DNA from: Kitasatospora acidiphila
GTDB taxonomy: Bacteria; Actinomycetota; Actinomycetes; Streptomycetales; Streptomycetaceae
Reading direction: 5' to 3'
Length of the DNA: 64,000 nt
Assembly (NCBI RefSeq): GCF_006636205.1
Contig: NZ_VIGB01000003.1
Coordinates: 2,914,001 to 2,978,000 of the forward strand
Positions within the stretch are counted from its first letter, which is position 1. Every line of letters begins with the position of its first letter. Below are positions 35,502 through 47,076 of this stretch, piece after piece. The notes below the pieces were generated by a model. That model was not told the DNA's origin and ran no database searches. It saw only the letters and a program-made list of their open reading frames with translations. The position numbers and the translations under genes are program-made.

Positions 35502-38500
35502 ATGGGCGGTTTCGTCCTGCGCAGGCTGCGCAGCAGACTCGCACTGGCCGGCGCGGCGATGCTGACCGTCCTGCTCACCGCGACCACGCTGGCCGCACTG
35601 AACGCCTTCGAGGCCGGGGTCGGCGACGCCGGCCTGCACCGCGCGCTCACCGTCCAGGACCGCAACCGGGCCACCGTCGACGTGACCGCCGACGGCAGCG
35701 CCGACCAGCGCGGCAAGACCGAGCAGCAGGTCCGGCAACTGGCCGGCGACCTGTTCAGCCCGCTGCCCACCGCCGTGCAGCGGCTGGCCCGCAGCCACCC
35801 GTTCGCCCTGCCCTCGCCCGTCCCCGTCCCCCGCAACCCCGACGGCAGCCCCGCCGACCCCGACCTGACGTTCCTGGCCTCGCTCGACCCGGCCAGGGTC
35901 ACCGTGACCGCCGGCCGGCTGCCGAAGGACACCGCCCCGGGCGCGCCGATCGAGGTGGCGGTGCCCGACGTCGTGGTCGCCCGGCTCGGACTGCACACCG
36001 ACGCCCTGCCGGCGCCGCTGCACCTGGTCGACCGGTACGACGGCTCGTCCCACGACGTGCTGATCACCGGTACCTACCACCCCACCGACACCACCGACCG
36101 CTACTGGCAACTGGACGAGCTGGGCGGCCACGGACTGTCGGTCAGCGGCTTCACCACCTACGGCCCGCTGCTGGTCCCGGACAGTGCCTTCACCGGCTCC
36201 GCGCTCACCCAGCAGAGCGCCAACTGGCAGATCACCGCCGACTTCAGCAGCGCCAGGGCCGCCGCCCTGGACGCGCTGCGCACCCGGGTGCCGCAGGTCG
36301 TGGGCGCCTTCCAGAACAGCACCGGGTACACCGCCACCACCCGACTACCGGCCGCCCTCGGCGACTTGCACAACGATCTGCTGGTGGCCCGGTCCACCCT
36401 GGTGATCGGCGGACTGCAACTCGTGGTGCTGGCGGTCGCCGCGCTGCTCCTGGTCACCCGGCTGCTGAGCGAGCGCCAGGCCACCGAGAACGCGCTGCTG
36501 ACCGCGCGCGGCGCCGCCCGTCGCCGGATCGCCGGGATCACCGCGCTGGAGGCCGGGCTGCTGGCACTGCCCGGCGGGCTGCTCGGGCCGCTGCTGCTGC
36601 CGCCGGTGCTCGGGCTGATCGGGCGGTTCGGACCACTGGCCCGCACCGGCGTCCGGCTCGGCAACGGGCTGGCCCCGAGCTCCTGGCTGGTGACCATGGC
36701 CACCGCCGTCGGCGCGGTGCTCATCGTGCTGGTGCCGAACGTGCTGCGGGCCGGCGGGGCCGTGCTGCAACGCCGTTCCGGCCGGCGGCAGGCGGCGGCG
36801 TCGGGCCTGCTGCGGTCCGGCGCCGACGTGGCGCTGCTGGTCCTGGCCGGGCTCGCCTACCTGCAGCTCGACCACTACAGCTCCGGCGTGGCGGGCGGCG
36901 GCGCGCTCTCCACCGACGCCAGCGGGCAGCTCGGCCTGGACCCGGTGCTGGTGGTCGCCCCCACCCTGGCGCTCTGCGCCGGCACCATGCTCACGCTGCG
37001 GCTGCTGCCGCTGGCCGCCAGGCTCGGCGAACGCTGGGCCGTCCGCGGCCGCGGGCTGCCGGCCGCACTCTCCGGCTGGCAGTTCGCCCGCCGGCCGCGC
37101 CGCAACGCCGGGCCGGTGCTGCTGATGGTGCTCGCCGTCTCGATGGGCATGCTGGCGCTCGGCCAGGCCGCCACGCTGAGCGCCTCGCAGCGCGACCAGG
37201 CCGACTTCAGCTCGGTCGGCGGCCTGCGGATCAGCGGGCTGGGCCTCACCTCGCTCGGCCAAGCCGGACTGCTCTCCGGCCTGCCCGGCGGCGACCGGGT
37301 GATCCCGGTCTCCCGGCAGGCGCTGCCGCTGAACGGCGGCCAGACCGGCCAACTGCTGGCCATCGACACCCGGCAGGCGAGCAACTCGGTGCGGCTGCGC
37401 GACGACCTGACCGGCGGACGCACCCCCGCCCAGCTCTACGGGCCGCTCGCCGACCAGGTCCCGAGCACCTCCGACGGCCTGGCACTGCCCGGCAAGCCGC
37501 TGCGGGTGTCCGTGGACCTCAGCATGACCACCGCGGTCACCCCCGAGGCGGTCAGTCTCCTGCCGGGCGCCCCGCTCAACCCCCCGGTGGCCCCGACCCT
37601 GCAGCTGGTGATGCACGACCGCTTCGGCCTGGTCTTCACCGTGCCGCTGGGCACCAACCTGCCGCTGAACGGCGACGCCACGGTCACCGCCGACCTGGGC
37701 GCGGTCTTCGCCCACCCCGCCGGGGCCCCCGCCTATCCGCTCACCCTGATCGGCGTCCAGGCCGAGTACTACGCGTCACTCGAGGGCCAGGTCAATCAGC
37801 AGTTGACGATCCACCAGATCACCGCCGCGCCGGGCGACGGCACGCCTGGCCAGCCGGTCGGCCACCCCGACCACCTCGGCTGGCAGTTGGACGACCACCG
37901 GTCCAAGGACCACCCGGCAGACCTCGCCCAGATCGCCACCGTGAACCCGCAGGACCTGCTCGCCATGACCTTCAGCACCGGCCAGGGCACCGAGAGCCAG
38001 GACGCCACGGTGACGCTGCCGAACCCGACCGGCGCCAACCTGCCCGCGACCATCCCGGCGCTCGCCACCAAGGACTTCCTGGCCGCCGCGGGCGCCAAAC
38101 CCGGTGACGAGATCCCGATGCAGATCGGCGTCGACCAGCTGCGGTTCAAGATCATCGGAGTGGTGCCCGCCCTGCCCACCACCGGCAGCCCCTCCGGCGG
38201 GCCCAGCAGCGCGCTCCTCGCCGACCTGCACACCATCGACCGCGTCATCGCCACCCAGAGCGACAACCCGCTCAGCCCGACCGAGTGGTGGCTGCCCAGC
38301 CGAGGGCCGGGCGACCCGCAGCCCGCCGCCATGGCCGCCGCCCTTCGCTCCAGCGCGGCATCGGGCCAACTCCAGCTGGACGGCGACCTGGTGACGGGCA
38401 TGCGGGCCGATCCGCTGACCGCCGCCCCGCAGACCGGACTGCTCGCGCTCACCATCGCCGCCGCCGCGCTCGCCGCGATCGGCTTCACCGCCGCGGCCAT

Positions 38501-38855
38501 CGGCGCCGCCGCCGAACGGGCCGTCGAGTTCGCGGTGCTGCGAGCCCTCGGCAGCCCGCACCGGCAACTGGCCCGCACCGCCGCCGCCGAACAGGGGATC
38601 CTGATCGGACTCGGGCTCGGACTCGGCGCCCTGCTCGGCACGGTGCTGGTCCACCTGGTGGTGCCGCTCACCGTCCTCACCCCCACCGCTGGGCGGCCGG
38701 TACCGGCGGCGATGGTGGCCCTGCCGATCGGGCAGGTGCTGGTGCTGCTGGCGGCCGTCGCCGCGCTGCCGGTGCTGCTCACCGTCCACCGGGTGCTGCG
38801 GCCGGCCCGCGCCGCCGAGACCACCACCCGCCTGCGCCACTCGGAGGAGATGTGA
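35502..38855 (+). CDS. FtsX-like ABC transporter permease (first)
   Basis: 1117 residues from ATG 35502. The N-terminal helix (ALAGAAMLTVLLTATTLAAL) is followed by a large extracellular domain, central FtsX helices (LQLVVLAVAALLLVTRLLSE), a second extracellular domain and C-terminal helices (GLLALTIAAAALAAIGFTAA; EFAVLRALGSPHRQLARTAA; a MacB/FtsX cytoplasmic-loop signature). This duplicated layout is that of Streptomyces MacB-like exporters or mechanotransmission permeases. The stop overlaps the next permease start (GTGA), and an ATPase closes the operon. Substrate unknown. Confidence 0.85.
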   Translation: MGGFVLRRLRSRLALAGAAMLTVLLTATTLAALNAFEAGVGDAGLHRALTVQDRNRATVDVTADGSADQRGKTEQQVRQLAGDLFSPLPTAVQRLARSHPFALPSPVPVPRNPDGSPADPDLTFLASLDPARVTVTAGRLPKDTAPGAPIEVAVPDVVVARLGLHTDALPAPLHLVDRYDGSSHDVLITGTYHPTDTTDRYWQLDELGGHGLSVSGFTTYGPLLVPDSAFTGSALTQQSANWQITADFSSARAAALDALRTRVPQVVGAFQNSTGYTATTRLPAALGDLHNDLLVARSTLVIGGLQLVVLAVAALLLVTRLLSERQATENALLTARGAARRRIAGITALEAGLLALPGGLLGPLLLPPVLGLIGRFGPLARTGVRLGNGLAPSSWLVTMATAVGAVLIVLVPNVLRAGGAVLQRRSGRRQAAASGLLRSGADVALLVLAGLAYLQLDHYSSGVAGGGALSTDASGQLGLDPVLVVAPTLALCAGTMLTLRLLPLAARLGERWAVRGRGLPAALSGWQFARRPRRNAGPVLLMVLAVSMGMLALGQAATLSASQRDQADFSSVGGLRISGLGLTSLGQAGLLSGLPGGDRVIPVSRQALPLNGGQTGQLLAIDTRQASNSVRLRDDLTGGRTPAQLYGPLADQVPSTSDGLALPGKPLRVSVDLSMTTAVTPEAVSLLPGAPLNPPVAPTLQLVMHDRFGLVFTVPLGTNLPLNGDATVTADLGAVFAHPAGAPAYPLTLIGVQAEYYASLEGQVNQQLTIHQITAAPGDGTPGQPVGHPDHLGWQLDDHRSKDHPADLAQIATVNPQDLLAMTFSTGQGTESQDATVTLPNPTGANLPATIPALATKDFLAAAGAKPGDEIPMQIGVDQLRFKIIGVVPALPTTGSPSGGPSSALLADLHTIDRVIATQSDNPLSPTEWWLPSRGPGDPQPAAMAAALRSSAASGQLQLDGDLVTGMRADPLTAAPQTGLLALTIAAAALAAIGFTAAAIGAAAERAVEFAVLRALGSPHRQLARTAAAEQGILIGLGLGLGALLGTVLVHLVVPLTVLTPTAGRPVPAAMVALPIGQVLVLLAAVAALPVLLTVHRVLRPARAAETTTRLRHSEEM

Positions 38856-41800
38856 GCCGCGACAAGGCCAGCTCGACGTGGAGCGCTCGGCGGGCCGGAC
38901 GGCGAGCCGGGCAGCCGGACGGACAGCCTGACGGACGGCGGGCCGGACGGCGGACCGGGCAGCCGGACGGACAGCCTGACGGACGGCGGTCCGGACGGCG
39001 GGCCGGGCGGAACCCGGCGCCCTGGGTCCGCACCCGGCTGCGCACCAGCCGAGCCGCCGCCGTGCTGCTCGCCGTGCTGGTCCTGGGCACCGGATTCCTG
39101 GCCGCAGCACTCCCCCGGACCCTGGACCGCGACGCCGACCAGGCGGTGGCCCGGCTGCTCGCCGACCAGCCGGGGGCCGGCCTGTCCGCCAGGGTCATGG
39201 ACAACGACTCCGGGCTCTCCACGGGCGACCCCCGGGGGCTGTTCAACCTCACCACCGTCAACGACGTGGCATCGGCCATCCAGAAGCAACTGGTCGCGCC
39301 GCTGGCACCGACGCCGGGGAGCGCCTCCTACGGCGCCCACTCGCTCAAGGGGCGCCCCCTGCTCGACCCCGGACTGCCCCGGCCGGGCATACCCGACCCC
39401 ACCCTCAACCTGTTCACCATCGTCGGAGAGCTCAACCACGTGACGGTGGTCCAAGGCCGGGCACCGCAGGCGGTGACCTACATGAACGCACTGAAGAGCG
39501 GCACGCTCTACGAGGTCATGCTCTCCAAGGCGACCGCCGACCGGCTCGGCGTCAAGGTGGGCGCGTTCCTCACGACGCCGGGCAAGGACCAAGTCCATGT
39601 GGTCGGCATCTTCCAACCCAAGGACCCCAAGGACCCGTTCTGGGACGCCTCGCCGTGCGTCCTCACCGCCTGCCTGAACTACGACCAGGAGCGGCCACCC
39701 GAGCCGTACTGGAACACCAGCGGCCTCATCAACGAAGCGATGATGAGCACACTGCCGGACTACGCCTCCTCCGAGCTGTTCTGGCAGATCCCCGTCGACC
39801 CCAAGCACATGCACGCCTCCCAGATCCCCGCCGCGCAGCAACTGGTGAGCTCGATCCTCAACGGGCAGCGCGCCGCCGGCCTGCGCGACCAGACCGCCAT
39901 CTCGGATCTGCAGCTCGACTCCCCACTCCCGGACGTGTTCGCCCAGGCGCAGCGGGACCAGGCGGCGGCCGCCCCGATCTATGCGATCGGGCCGGTCGGC
40001 GCGGGGGCAGTGGCACTGGTGCTGCTGGCGCTGGCGGCCGGACTCGCGGTGGACCGCAGGCAGGCAGAACTCCTGCTGCTGCGAGCCCGCGGCGGCTCGC
40101 TGCGGGACATCGGCGGGCGGCTGCTCGCCGAGACCGCCGTGCTGGTGGTGCCCGCCGCCGTGCTCGGCACCGCGCTCGCCCTGGTGCTGCTGCCGACGCC
40201 GCGCTGGGGAGCGGCGGTGCTGCTCGGCGCGGCGACCGCCCTGGCCTCGCTGCTGCCGTTCCCGATCCGCGCCGTGCTGATGCTGCGCGCCAACGGACCG
40301 CGCGGCGGCCGCAACCAGCGGACCGAACGGGCCGCCGGGCGACGCCCGTTCGCCCTCGTCCGGGCGCTCGGCGACCCGCGGCGGCTGATCGCGGAGCTCG
40401 GCGCACTGGTACTGGCCGTCGGCGCGGTGGTCGCGGTGCGACGGCGCGGGGTGGCGCCGCCCGGCAGCTCGCTGGACCTGCTGCTGAGCTCGGCGCCGCT
40501 ACTGCTCGCGCTGGCCGGTGCGGTGCTGCTGGCCCGGATCTTCCCGCTGCTGCTGTCACCGGCCGTGCTGCTGGCCCGGAGGGGTAGGGGGGCGCTCGGG
40601 TTCCTCGGGCTGGCCCGCGCCACCCGGGCTGGCGGGGTCGGCAGCGGGCAGGGCGCCGGCGGTGACCGGGGGGCCGGGGGCGGGCGCCGAGTGTGCTGCC
40701 GCTGCTCGCGCTGGTGCTCGCGGTCACCACGGCCGGGTTCGGCGTGACGGTACTCGACTCCGCGAACCAGCAACGGCAGGTGGCGGCCCGGCAGATGATC
40801 GGCGCGGACGCCCGGGTGACCGGAAACGACGAGATCACGCTGCCGCCCGATTTCCTGGCTGCGGTGGCCAAACTGCCCGGGGTGCGCAGCGGCACCGCCA
40901 TGGTGCTCGACCGGGACGCCACGCTCAACGGCTTCGTCTCCGGCGGCATGCTGCTGATCGTCGACCCCGCCGAGTACGCGGCTCTGGCCCGCAGCGTGGG
41001 ATACGGCCAGATCGACCCGACGCTGCTCGAACAACCCACCGCCGCACCCGATGCGCCGGTGCCCGCGATCATCACCGACCAGAACGCGAGCCGGATCGGC
41101 ACGGGCGACGAGGCCGTCTCACTGCCCGGCGCCTACGGCGAGCTGCGCTACCACGTGGTCGGCACCACCCACGGGTCTCCGGCACTGCCGGACGGCGGGC
41201 CGCGCCCGGTCCTGATCGTCTCCAGAGCCGCCGTCGCCCGCCAACTGCCCAGCGCCAAGTACCTGGTGGACAACCCCAACGCCTGGTTCGGCACCGGCAA
41301 CGGCATCAGCAGCGCGAAGCTACGGGCGCTGCTGGGACGCGAGCTGGCGGCCGACGAGCGCGGGGGCGCGGGGGCAGGGGTGCCGGCGGGGCGGCGGCGA
41401 GCCCGGGGGCGGGCGGCAGCGCGCCGAGCGGGGCGACGAGCCCGGGCGCGGCGGCGAGTGCAGGGGTGGCCAGTGCAGGGGCGGCGGCGAGTGCAGGGGC
41501 GGCCAGTGGGACGCCAACCAGTGGAGCCTCGACCAGCAGCAGCACCACCGCCGGCACGCTGAGCGTGGACAACTTCTTCTCGGTCGCCACCCGTGACGAC
41601 ATCTCCGCCGGAATCAGCGGGCACCCACTGCAGCACTCCGCCGAACAGCTCTTCTGGGCCGCGGTCGTCACCGCTGCCGGATACAGCCTGCTCTCGCTGC
41701 TGCTGACCCTGCTGCGGGCCGCCCCGGAGCGGGCTGCGCTGCTGGCCCGGTTGCGGGCCATGGGCCTGCGGCCGCGCCAGGGCGTGGTGCTGATCCTCTG

Positions 41801-42062
41801 CGAGGCGCTTCCGCAGGCACTGGCCGCTGCGGCGGCCGGCGCGGGCATCGCCTGCCTGAGCGCACCGCTGCTCGGCTCGACGGTCAACCTGTCGGCGATG
41901 GTCGGCACCACGGTACCGGGCGGACTGCGGGTCGACGCGGGGGCGGTGTTCTGGCTGGCGGCCGCCCTGGCCGGGCTCTGCACCCTGGTGGTCCTGGTGG
42001 AGACGGCACTGACCGGACGGCGGCAGATCAATACCGAGTTGAGAGCGGGTGACCAGCGGTGA
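38852..42062 (+). CDS. FtsX-like ABC transporter permease (second), frame broken twice
   Basis: GTG 38852 overlaps the upstream stop. The N-terminus is a highly basic repeat (GRRAGQPDGQPDGRRAGR) encoded by a 48-bp tandem duplication, followed by a membrane span and an extracellular domain. The frame is lost in the G-rich stretch 40668-40680 and again at the G-run 41377-41380. One extra base at each gives a continuous protein of about 1070 residues running through VLPLLALVLAVTTAGFGVTV and AGGAGGAAASPGAGG to LLTLLRAAPERAALLARLRA and the stop at 42062. That stop overlaps the ATPase start, so the whole operon is translationally coupled. Confidence 0.8.
38889..39010 (+). repeat. 48-bp tandem repeat in permease 5' end
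   Basis: Two full units (38901-38948 and 38949-38996) with flanking partial units. In frame, 16 residues per unit (RRAGQPDGQPDGRRAG), Arg-rich. Confidence 0.9.
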
Positions 42063-43141
42063 GCAGTCCGGACAACAGCACTGCCGAGCAGCGGACTCCG
42101 GGCAGCGGAGCGGCAGCCAACGGAGCGGCAGCCAACGGGGCGGCGACCGGCGAGGAGGCGGCGACCCGCGGCAGCACCGGCGAGGAGGTCAGCCTCGCCG
42201 AGCTGCGCCGGCGGGCCGAGGCCGCCCGCAACCAGGTGGCATACGGCCATGACTCGGTCATCGTCTGCGACCAGGTGGTGCGGATCTTCACGGCCGACCG
42301 GGTCGAGGTGCAGGCCCTCCAGGGACTCGACCTGCTGGTCCGCAAGGGCGACCTGATCGCCCTGGTCGGGGCCTCGGGCAGCGGCAAGTCCACGCTGCTG
42401 AACATCCTGGCCGGCCTGGACGCCCCGACCGCGGGCGCGGCCACCGTCGCCGGCTGCGATCTGCTGACCATGACCGCCAAGGAGCGGCTGCGCTACCGCC
42501 GTGAGCTGGTGGGATTCGTCTGGCAGCAGACCGCGCGCAACCTGATGCCGTTCCTGACGGCAGCTCAGAACGTGGCGCTGCCGATGCAGCTCAACGGTGA
42601 GCGCTGGTCCGCCGGCCGGGCCAAGCGGCGCGCCGACCGGGCTGGCGAGCTGCTGGACGCGCTCGGCATCGCCCACCTCGCCGACCGGCGTCCGGCCCAG
42701 CTCTCCGGTGGCGAGCAGCAGCGGGTGGCGATCGCGGTGGCGATGGCCAACAACCCGTCCGTGGTCCTGGCCGACGAACCGACCGGCGAGCTCGACTCGG
42801 AGACCGCCGCGTCGATCTTCGAGGCGTTCCGCACCGTCAACCGGGAGCTCGGCGCCACCGTGGTGATCGTGACCCACGACCCCATGGTCGCCGGCGAGGT
42901 GCGGCGCACCGTGGCGATCCGGGACGGGCGCACCAGCTCCGAAGTACTGCGCGAGACCCTCACCGACGAGCACGGCCAGAAGTCCACCAGCGAGCGCGAG
43001 TACGTGATGCTCGACCGCACCGGCCGGGTCCAGCTCCCCCGCGAGTTCCTCGCCGCCCTGGGCATGGAGCACCGCGTCGCCGTGGACCTCGCCAGCGACC
43101 ACATCGCCGTCCGCCCGGACGAGCGGGAAGGCGATGCCTAG
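42059..43141 (+). CDS. ABC transporter ATP-binding protein with AbrB-like C-terminus
   Basis: 360 residues from GTG 42059, overlapping the permease stop. A low-complexity N-terminus (GAAANGAAANGAATG) precedes a LolD/MacB-type ATPase: Walker A VGASGSGKSTLLN, Q-loop FVWQQTARNLMPF, signature LSGGEQQRVAIAVAM, Walker B VVLADEPTGELD and the switch His in VIVTHD. The last ~50 residues (YVMLDRTGRVQLPREFLAAL) resemble the SpoVT/AbrB swapped-hairpin fold, an unusual appendage for an ATPase. It energises the two FtsX-type permeases. Confidence 0.9.
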   Translation: MSSPDNSTAEQRTPGSGAAANGAAANGAATGEEAATRGSTGEEVSLAELRRRAEAARNQVAYGHDSVIVCDQVVRIFTADRVEVQALQGLDLLVRKGDLIALVGASGSGKSTLLNILAGLDAPTAGAATVAGCDLLTMTAKERLRYRRELVGFVWQQTARNLMPFLTAAQNVALPMQLNGERWSAGRAKRRADRAGELLDALGIAHLADRRPAQLSGGEQQRVAIAVAMANNPSVVLADEPTGELDSETAASIFEAFRTVNRELGATVVIVTHDPMVAGEVRRTVAIRDGRTSSEVLRETLTDEHGQKSTSEREYVMLDRTGRVQLPREFLAALGMEHRVAVDLASDHIAVRPDEREGDA

Positions 43142-43161
43142 CCACACCCCGAGCGCCCACC

Positions 43162-43241
43162 CCCAGCCGCTCACCCGAGCGGCCGGGGACGACACGCCGC
43201 AACACCCCGGACGCCCGCGCCCAGCCGCTCACCCGAGCGGC
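43162..43241. terminator. Two identical hairpins between convergent genes
   Basis: A 22-bp sequence (43162-43183) is repeated exactly at 43220-43241. Each copy contains GCCGCT-CACCCG-AGCGGC, a 6-bp stem. The second copy covers the stop codon of the minus-strand gene. Probably a duplicated bidirectional terminator. Confidence 0.6.
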
Positions 43242-43981
43242 GTCAACCCCAAACCCGCACCCGGGCCGGCGGTACGCAGCGCGACCGTGCCATGCGGCGC
43301 CGTCAAACGCAGCCAGCCCTTCGCCCGGTGAGCAGTGAGCGCGGCACCGGGGTGCAGGAAGCCGATCCGGTAGGCGGCGTGGGCCACTCGCAGCGGCAGC
43401 TCGGGAAGGGCGGCCAGGGGGCGCGACCAGATGTCGTCGGCGATCTGGTCCAGCACCGCGCGACTGCGGTGGTGCTCCGGCACCTCGGCCGTGCGCTCCT
43501 TGAACTCCCGCACTGATTCCATCAGTTGAGGCATCACCAGATCCACCTCGGTGCTGCCCAGCAGCTGCCAGCCGGTGCGCGGCGGCAGCATCCCGGCCCA
43601 GGCCGGGCCGGTCACCGGCGGCGGGACCACCAGGGCGCCGCGCTCCTCGTCAACCGCTTCCAGCAGCTGGCCGGCCGACACCGTCGCATCGGCGGCCGGG
43701 GCTGGGCCGGTGAGCCGGGCGGTCCGCAGCGCCAGCACGCCGGTGCCACCGAGCGGCAGCCGACCGTAGACGGCGAGCACACCGCCGTCCTCAACTGCTC
43801 CCCCGGGTGCTCCCGGCTGCTCCGACTCCGCCGACTGCGCTGACTCGGCCGGCCGCGGCCCGGGTACGGCCAGCAGTCGCACGGCCGCTGCCCGGTCGAA
43901 CCGGAGCAGCCGGGTGAGGAACGCGCCGAGGTCCGCCGCCTCCCGCGGGTCGGCGAAGGCCAGGGCTGCGGTGCCGATCAC
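43229..43981 (-). CDS. Conserved hypothetical protein
   Basis: 250 residues from ATG 43981, overlapping the thioesterase stop by 4 bp (ATGA). No family was recognised. It has an N-terminal helical segment (DLGAFLTRLLRFDRAAAVRL), a beta-rich middle (LAVYGRLPLGGTGVLALRTA) and a C-terminal part with SVREFKERTAEVPEHHRSRA and AAYRIGFLHPGAALTAHRAK. No signal or membrane span. The overlap with an acyl-CoA thioesterase gene implies linked expression. Confidence 0.65.
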   Translation of the reverse strand: MIGTAALAFADPREAADLGAFLTRLLRFDRAAAVRLLAVPGPRPAESAQSAESEQPGAPGGAVEDGGVLAVYGRLPLGGTGVLALRTARLTGPAPAADATVSAGQLLEAVDEERGALVVPPPVTGPAWAGMLPPRTGWQLLGSTEVDLVMPQLMESVREFKERTAEVPEHHRSRAVLDQIADDIWSRPLAALPELPLRVAHAAYRIGFLHPGAALTAHRAKGWLRLTAPHGTVALRTAGPGAGLGLTPLG

Positions 43982-44496
43982 GCCGCGACCTTCTCTCCCT
44001 TGGCCGCGGCGTCCGCGCCGCCCTCCGTGCCCTGGCCGCTTTCGGTGCCCTGGCCGTTTCCGGTGCCCTCGCTGCCGTCCTCCAGGAACCGGCTGAGGAA
44101 CTTCCGCTCCACCGGGCTGATCCGGCGCGGCCGCGCGGCCTTCAGGTCATACGGAACGACCACGCTGGACGCGCGGATGTAGACGGTCTCGGTCCCGTCG
44201 TCAGCCACGTCCTTGATCTCGTAGGCGACGGTCACCGAGGCGCCGCCGATCCTGGTCACCCAGGTCTCGATGGTCACCGGCGAGGGCCGGTGCACCAGCG
44301 GCCGCTTGTAGTCGATCTCGTGCCGCGCCACCACGGATCCGCCCGCGAACTCGCCCGCGCCGGCCTCGGCGGCCTGGCGGAACATGAAGTCGATCCGGGC
44401 CTCCTCCAGGTAGCGCAGGAAGACCACGTTGTTGACGTGTCCGAAGGCGTCCATGTCGGACCACCGCAACGGGCAGGCGTAGATGTGGCGTGCCAC
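43978..44496 (-). CDS. Acyl-CoA thioesterase (hotdog fold)
   Basis: GTG 44496 was chosen (GGAG upstream; start of the conserved block). 4HBT-type motif: LRWSDMDAFGHVNNVVFLRY, with the catalytic Asp and the HVNN loop, then EIDYKRPLVHRPSPVTIETW. The C-terminal ~35 residues are a Gly/Glu/Gln-rich low-complexity tail (GTGNGQGTESGQGTEGG). It hydrolyses acyl-CoA in the cytoplasm; chain specificity is unknown. Confidence 0.85.
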   Translation of the reverse strand: MARHIYACPLRWSDMDAFGHVNNVVFLRYLEEARIDFMFRQAAEAGAGEFAGGSVVARHEIDYKRPLVHRPSPVTIETWVTRIGGASVTVAYEIKDVADDGTETVYIRASSVVVPYDLKAARPRRISPVERKFLSRFLEDGSEGTGNGQGTESGQGTEGGADAAAKGEKVAA

Positions 44497-44614
44497 GAGT
44501 GTCGTTCTCCTCTGTGCCTTCGTGTGCCTCCGCACGCGTCGGCCCGGCGGGCTCCCCGAAGCGGGGCACCTCACCGGGCCGACGGACGGTTCGTCTGACC
44601 GAACGACCGGACGA

Positions 44615-46279
<1,665 letters not shown>

Positions 46280-47076
46280 GTGAGATCGCTCCGGCGTCGT
46301 CGAGGAGTAGGGGGAAGGCTTTCGGGATACAGCGTTCAGCGTTCCATTGTGCCGCACTGGGCCCCGCATCCCGAACCCCTGCCCGGCAGCGGGCCCGGGC
46401 TCCGCGCTCAGGGATCAGCCGTCACAGCTGGCTCACCTGTCACTCGAGACAGCCACCCGGGATGTCCGTCGCCTGAGGTCAGGTCGAGGATGTGCCCCAG
46501 GTCGGCCTTGCACCTCAGGCTGCGGTGCGACCATAGCGGCCGCGGCGGCGCATCGCCTGGAGGGCAACCCGCTGCCGGCCCGCCCCCACTGCCAGACCCA
46601 GACGTGAGCATGACAGCTGCTTTGCGGGCAATACCCGCTGTTGCATCTGAAACGGGAAACCCCCTCCCGGCAGAGCCGCACTCTGGACGGCTCACCCCAC
46701 CGTGCCACTCTCCCCGCGCGCCGACACATCACGCTGAACCAGCGGCAACCTATTGACCGCAACCAGCGACCAACTGCAGGATCCACCGAAACCGCTTCCG
46801 TTTCGGAATTGTTATCAAGGAACAGGTGTAGCCGGACTCTTGACGGGGTGGCAGATACCTCGTCACTTTATCGACTTCTGCCGGTCCCATTGCTTCGCAG
46901 GGTTCCGGCGGCCGGAGAGATGGAGTGTCGACAAAAGCTCAAAAGATGCTCAAGTTCCCGCTCGCCGCGCGGACTCGCCCACCATCGGCAAGCCCGCGCG
47001 ATGGCATCAGTTCGGCCCCGGCCGACCGTCGGCAACATTCACCGTGCCGCCTGACAGATCGTTCATCATTCATCTT
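46280..47076. other. Non-coding region between ettA and ssb
   Basis: 797 bp in which no supportable gene is seen. It is poorer in G+C than its surroundings in the right half. It contains a 7-bp inverted repeat CCGAAAC (46786-46792) / GTTTCGG (46800-46806) and a TTGACG hexamer at 46843. The open frames that cross it lack codon bias. Confidence 0.5.
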
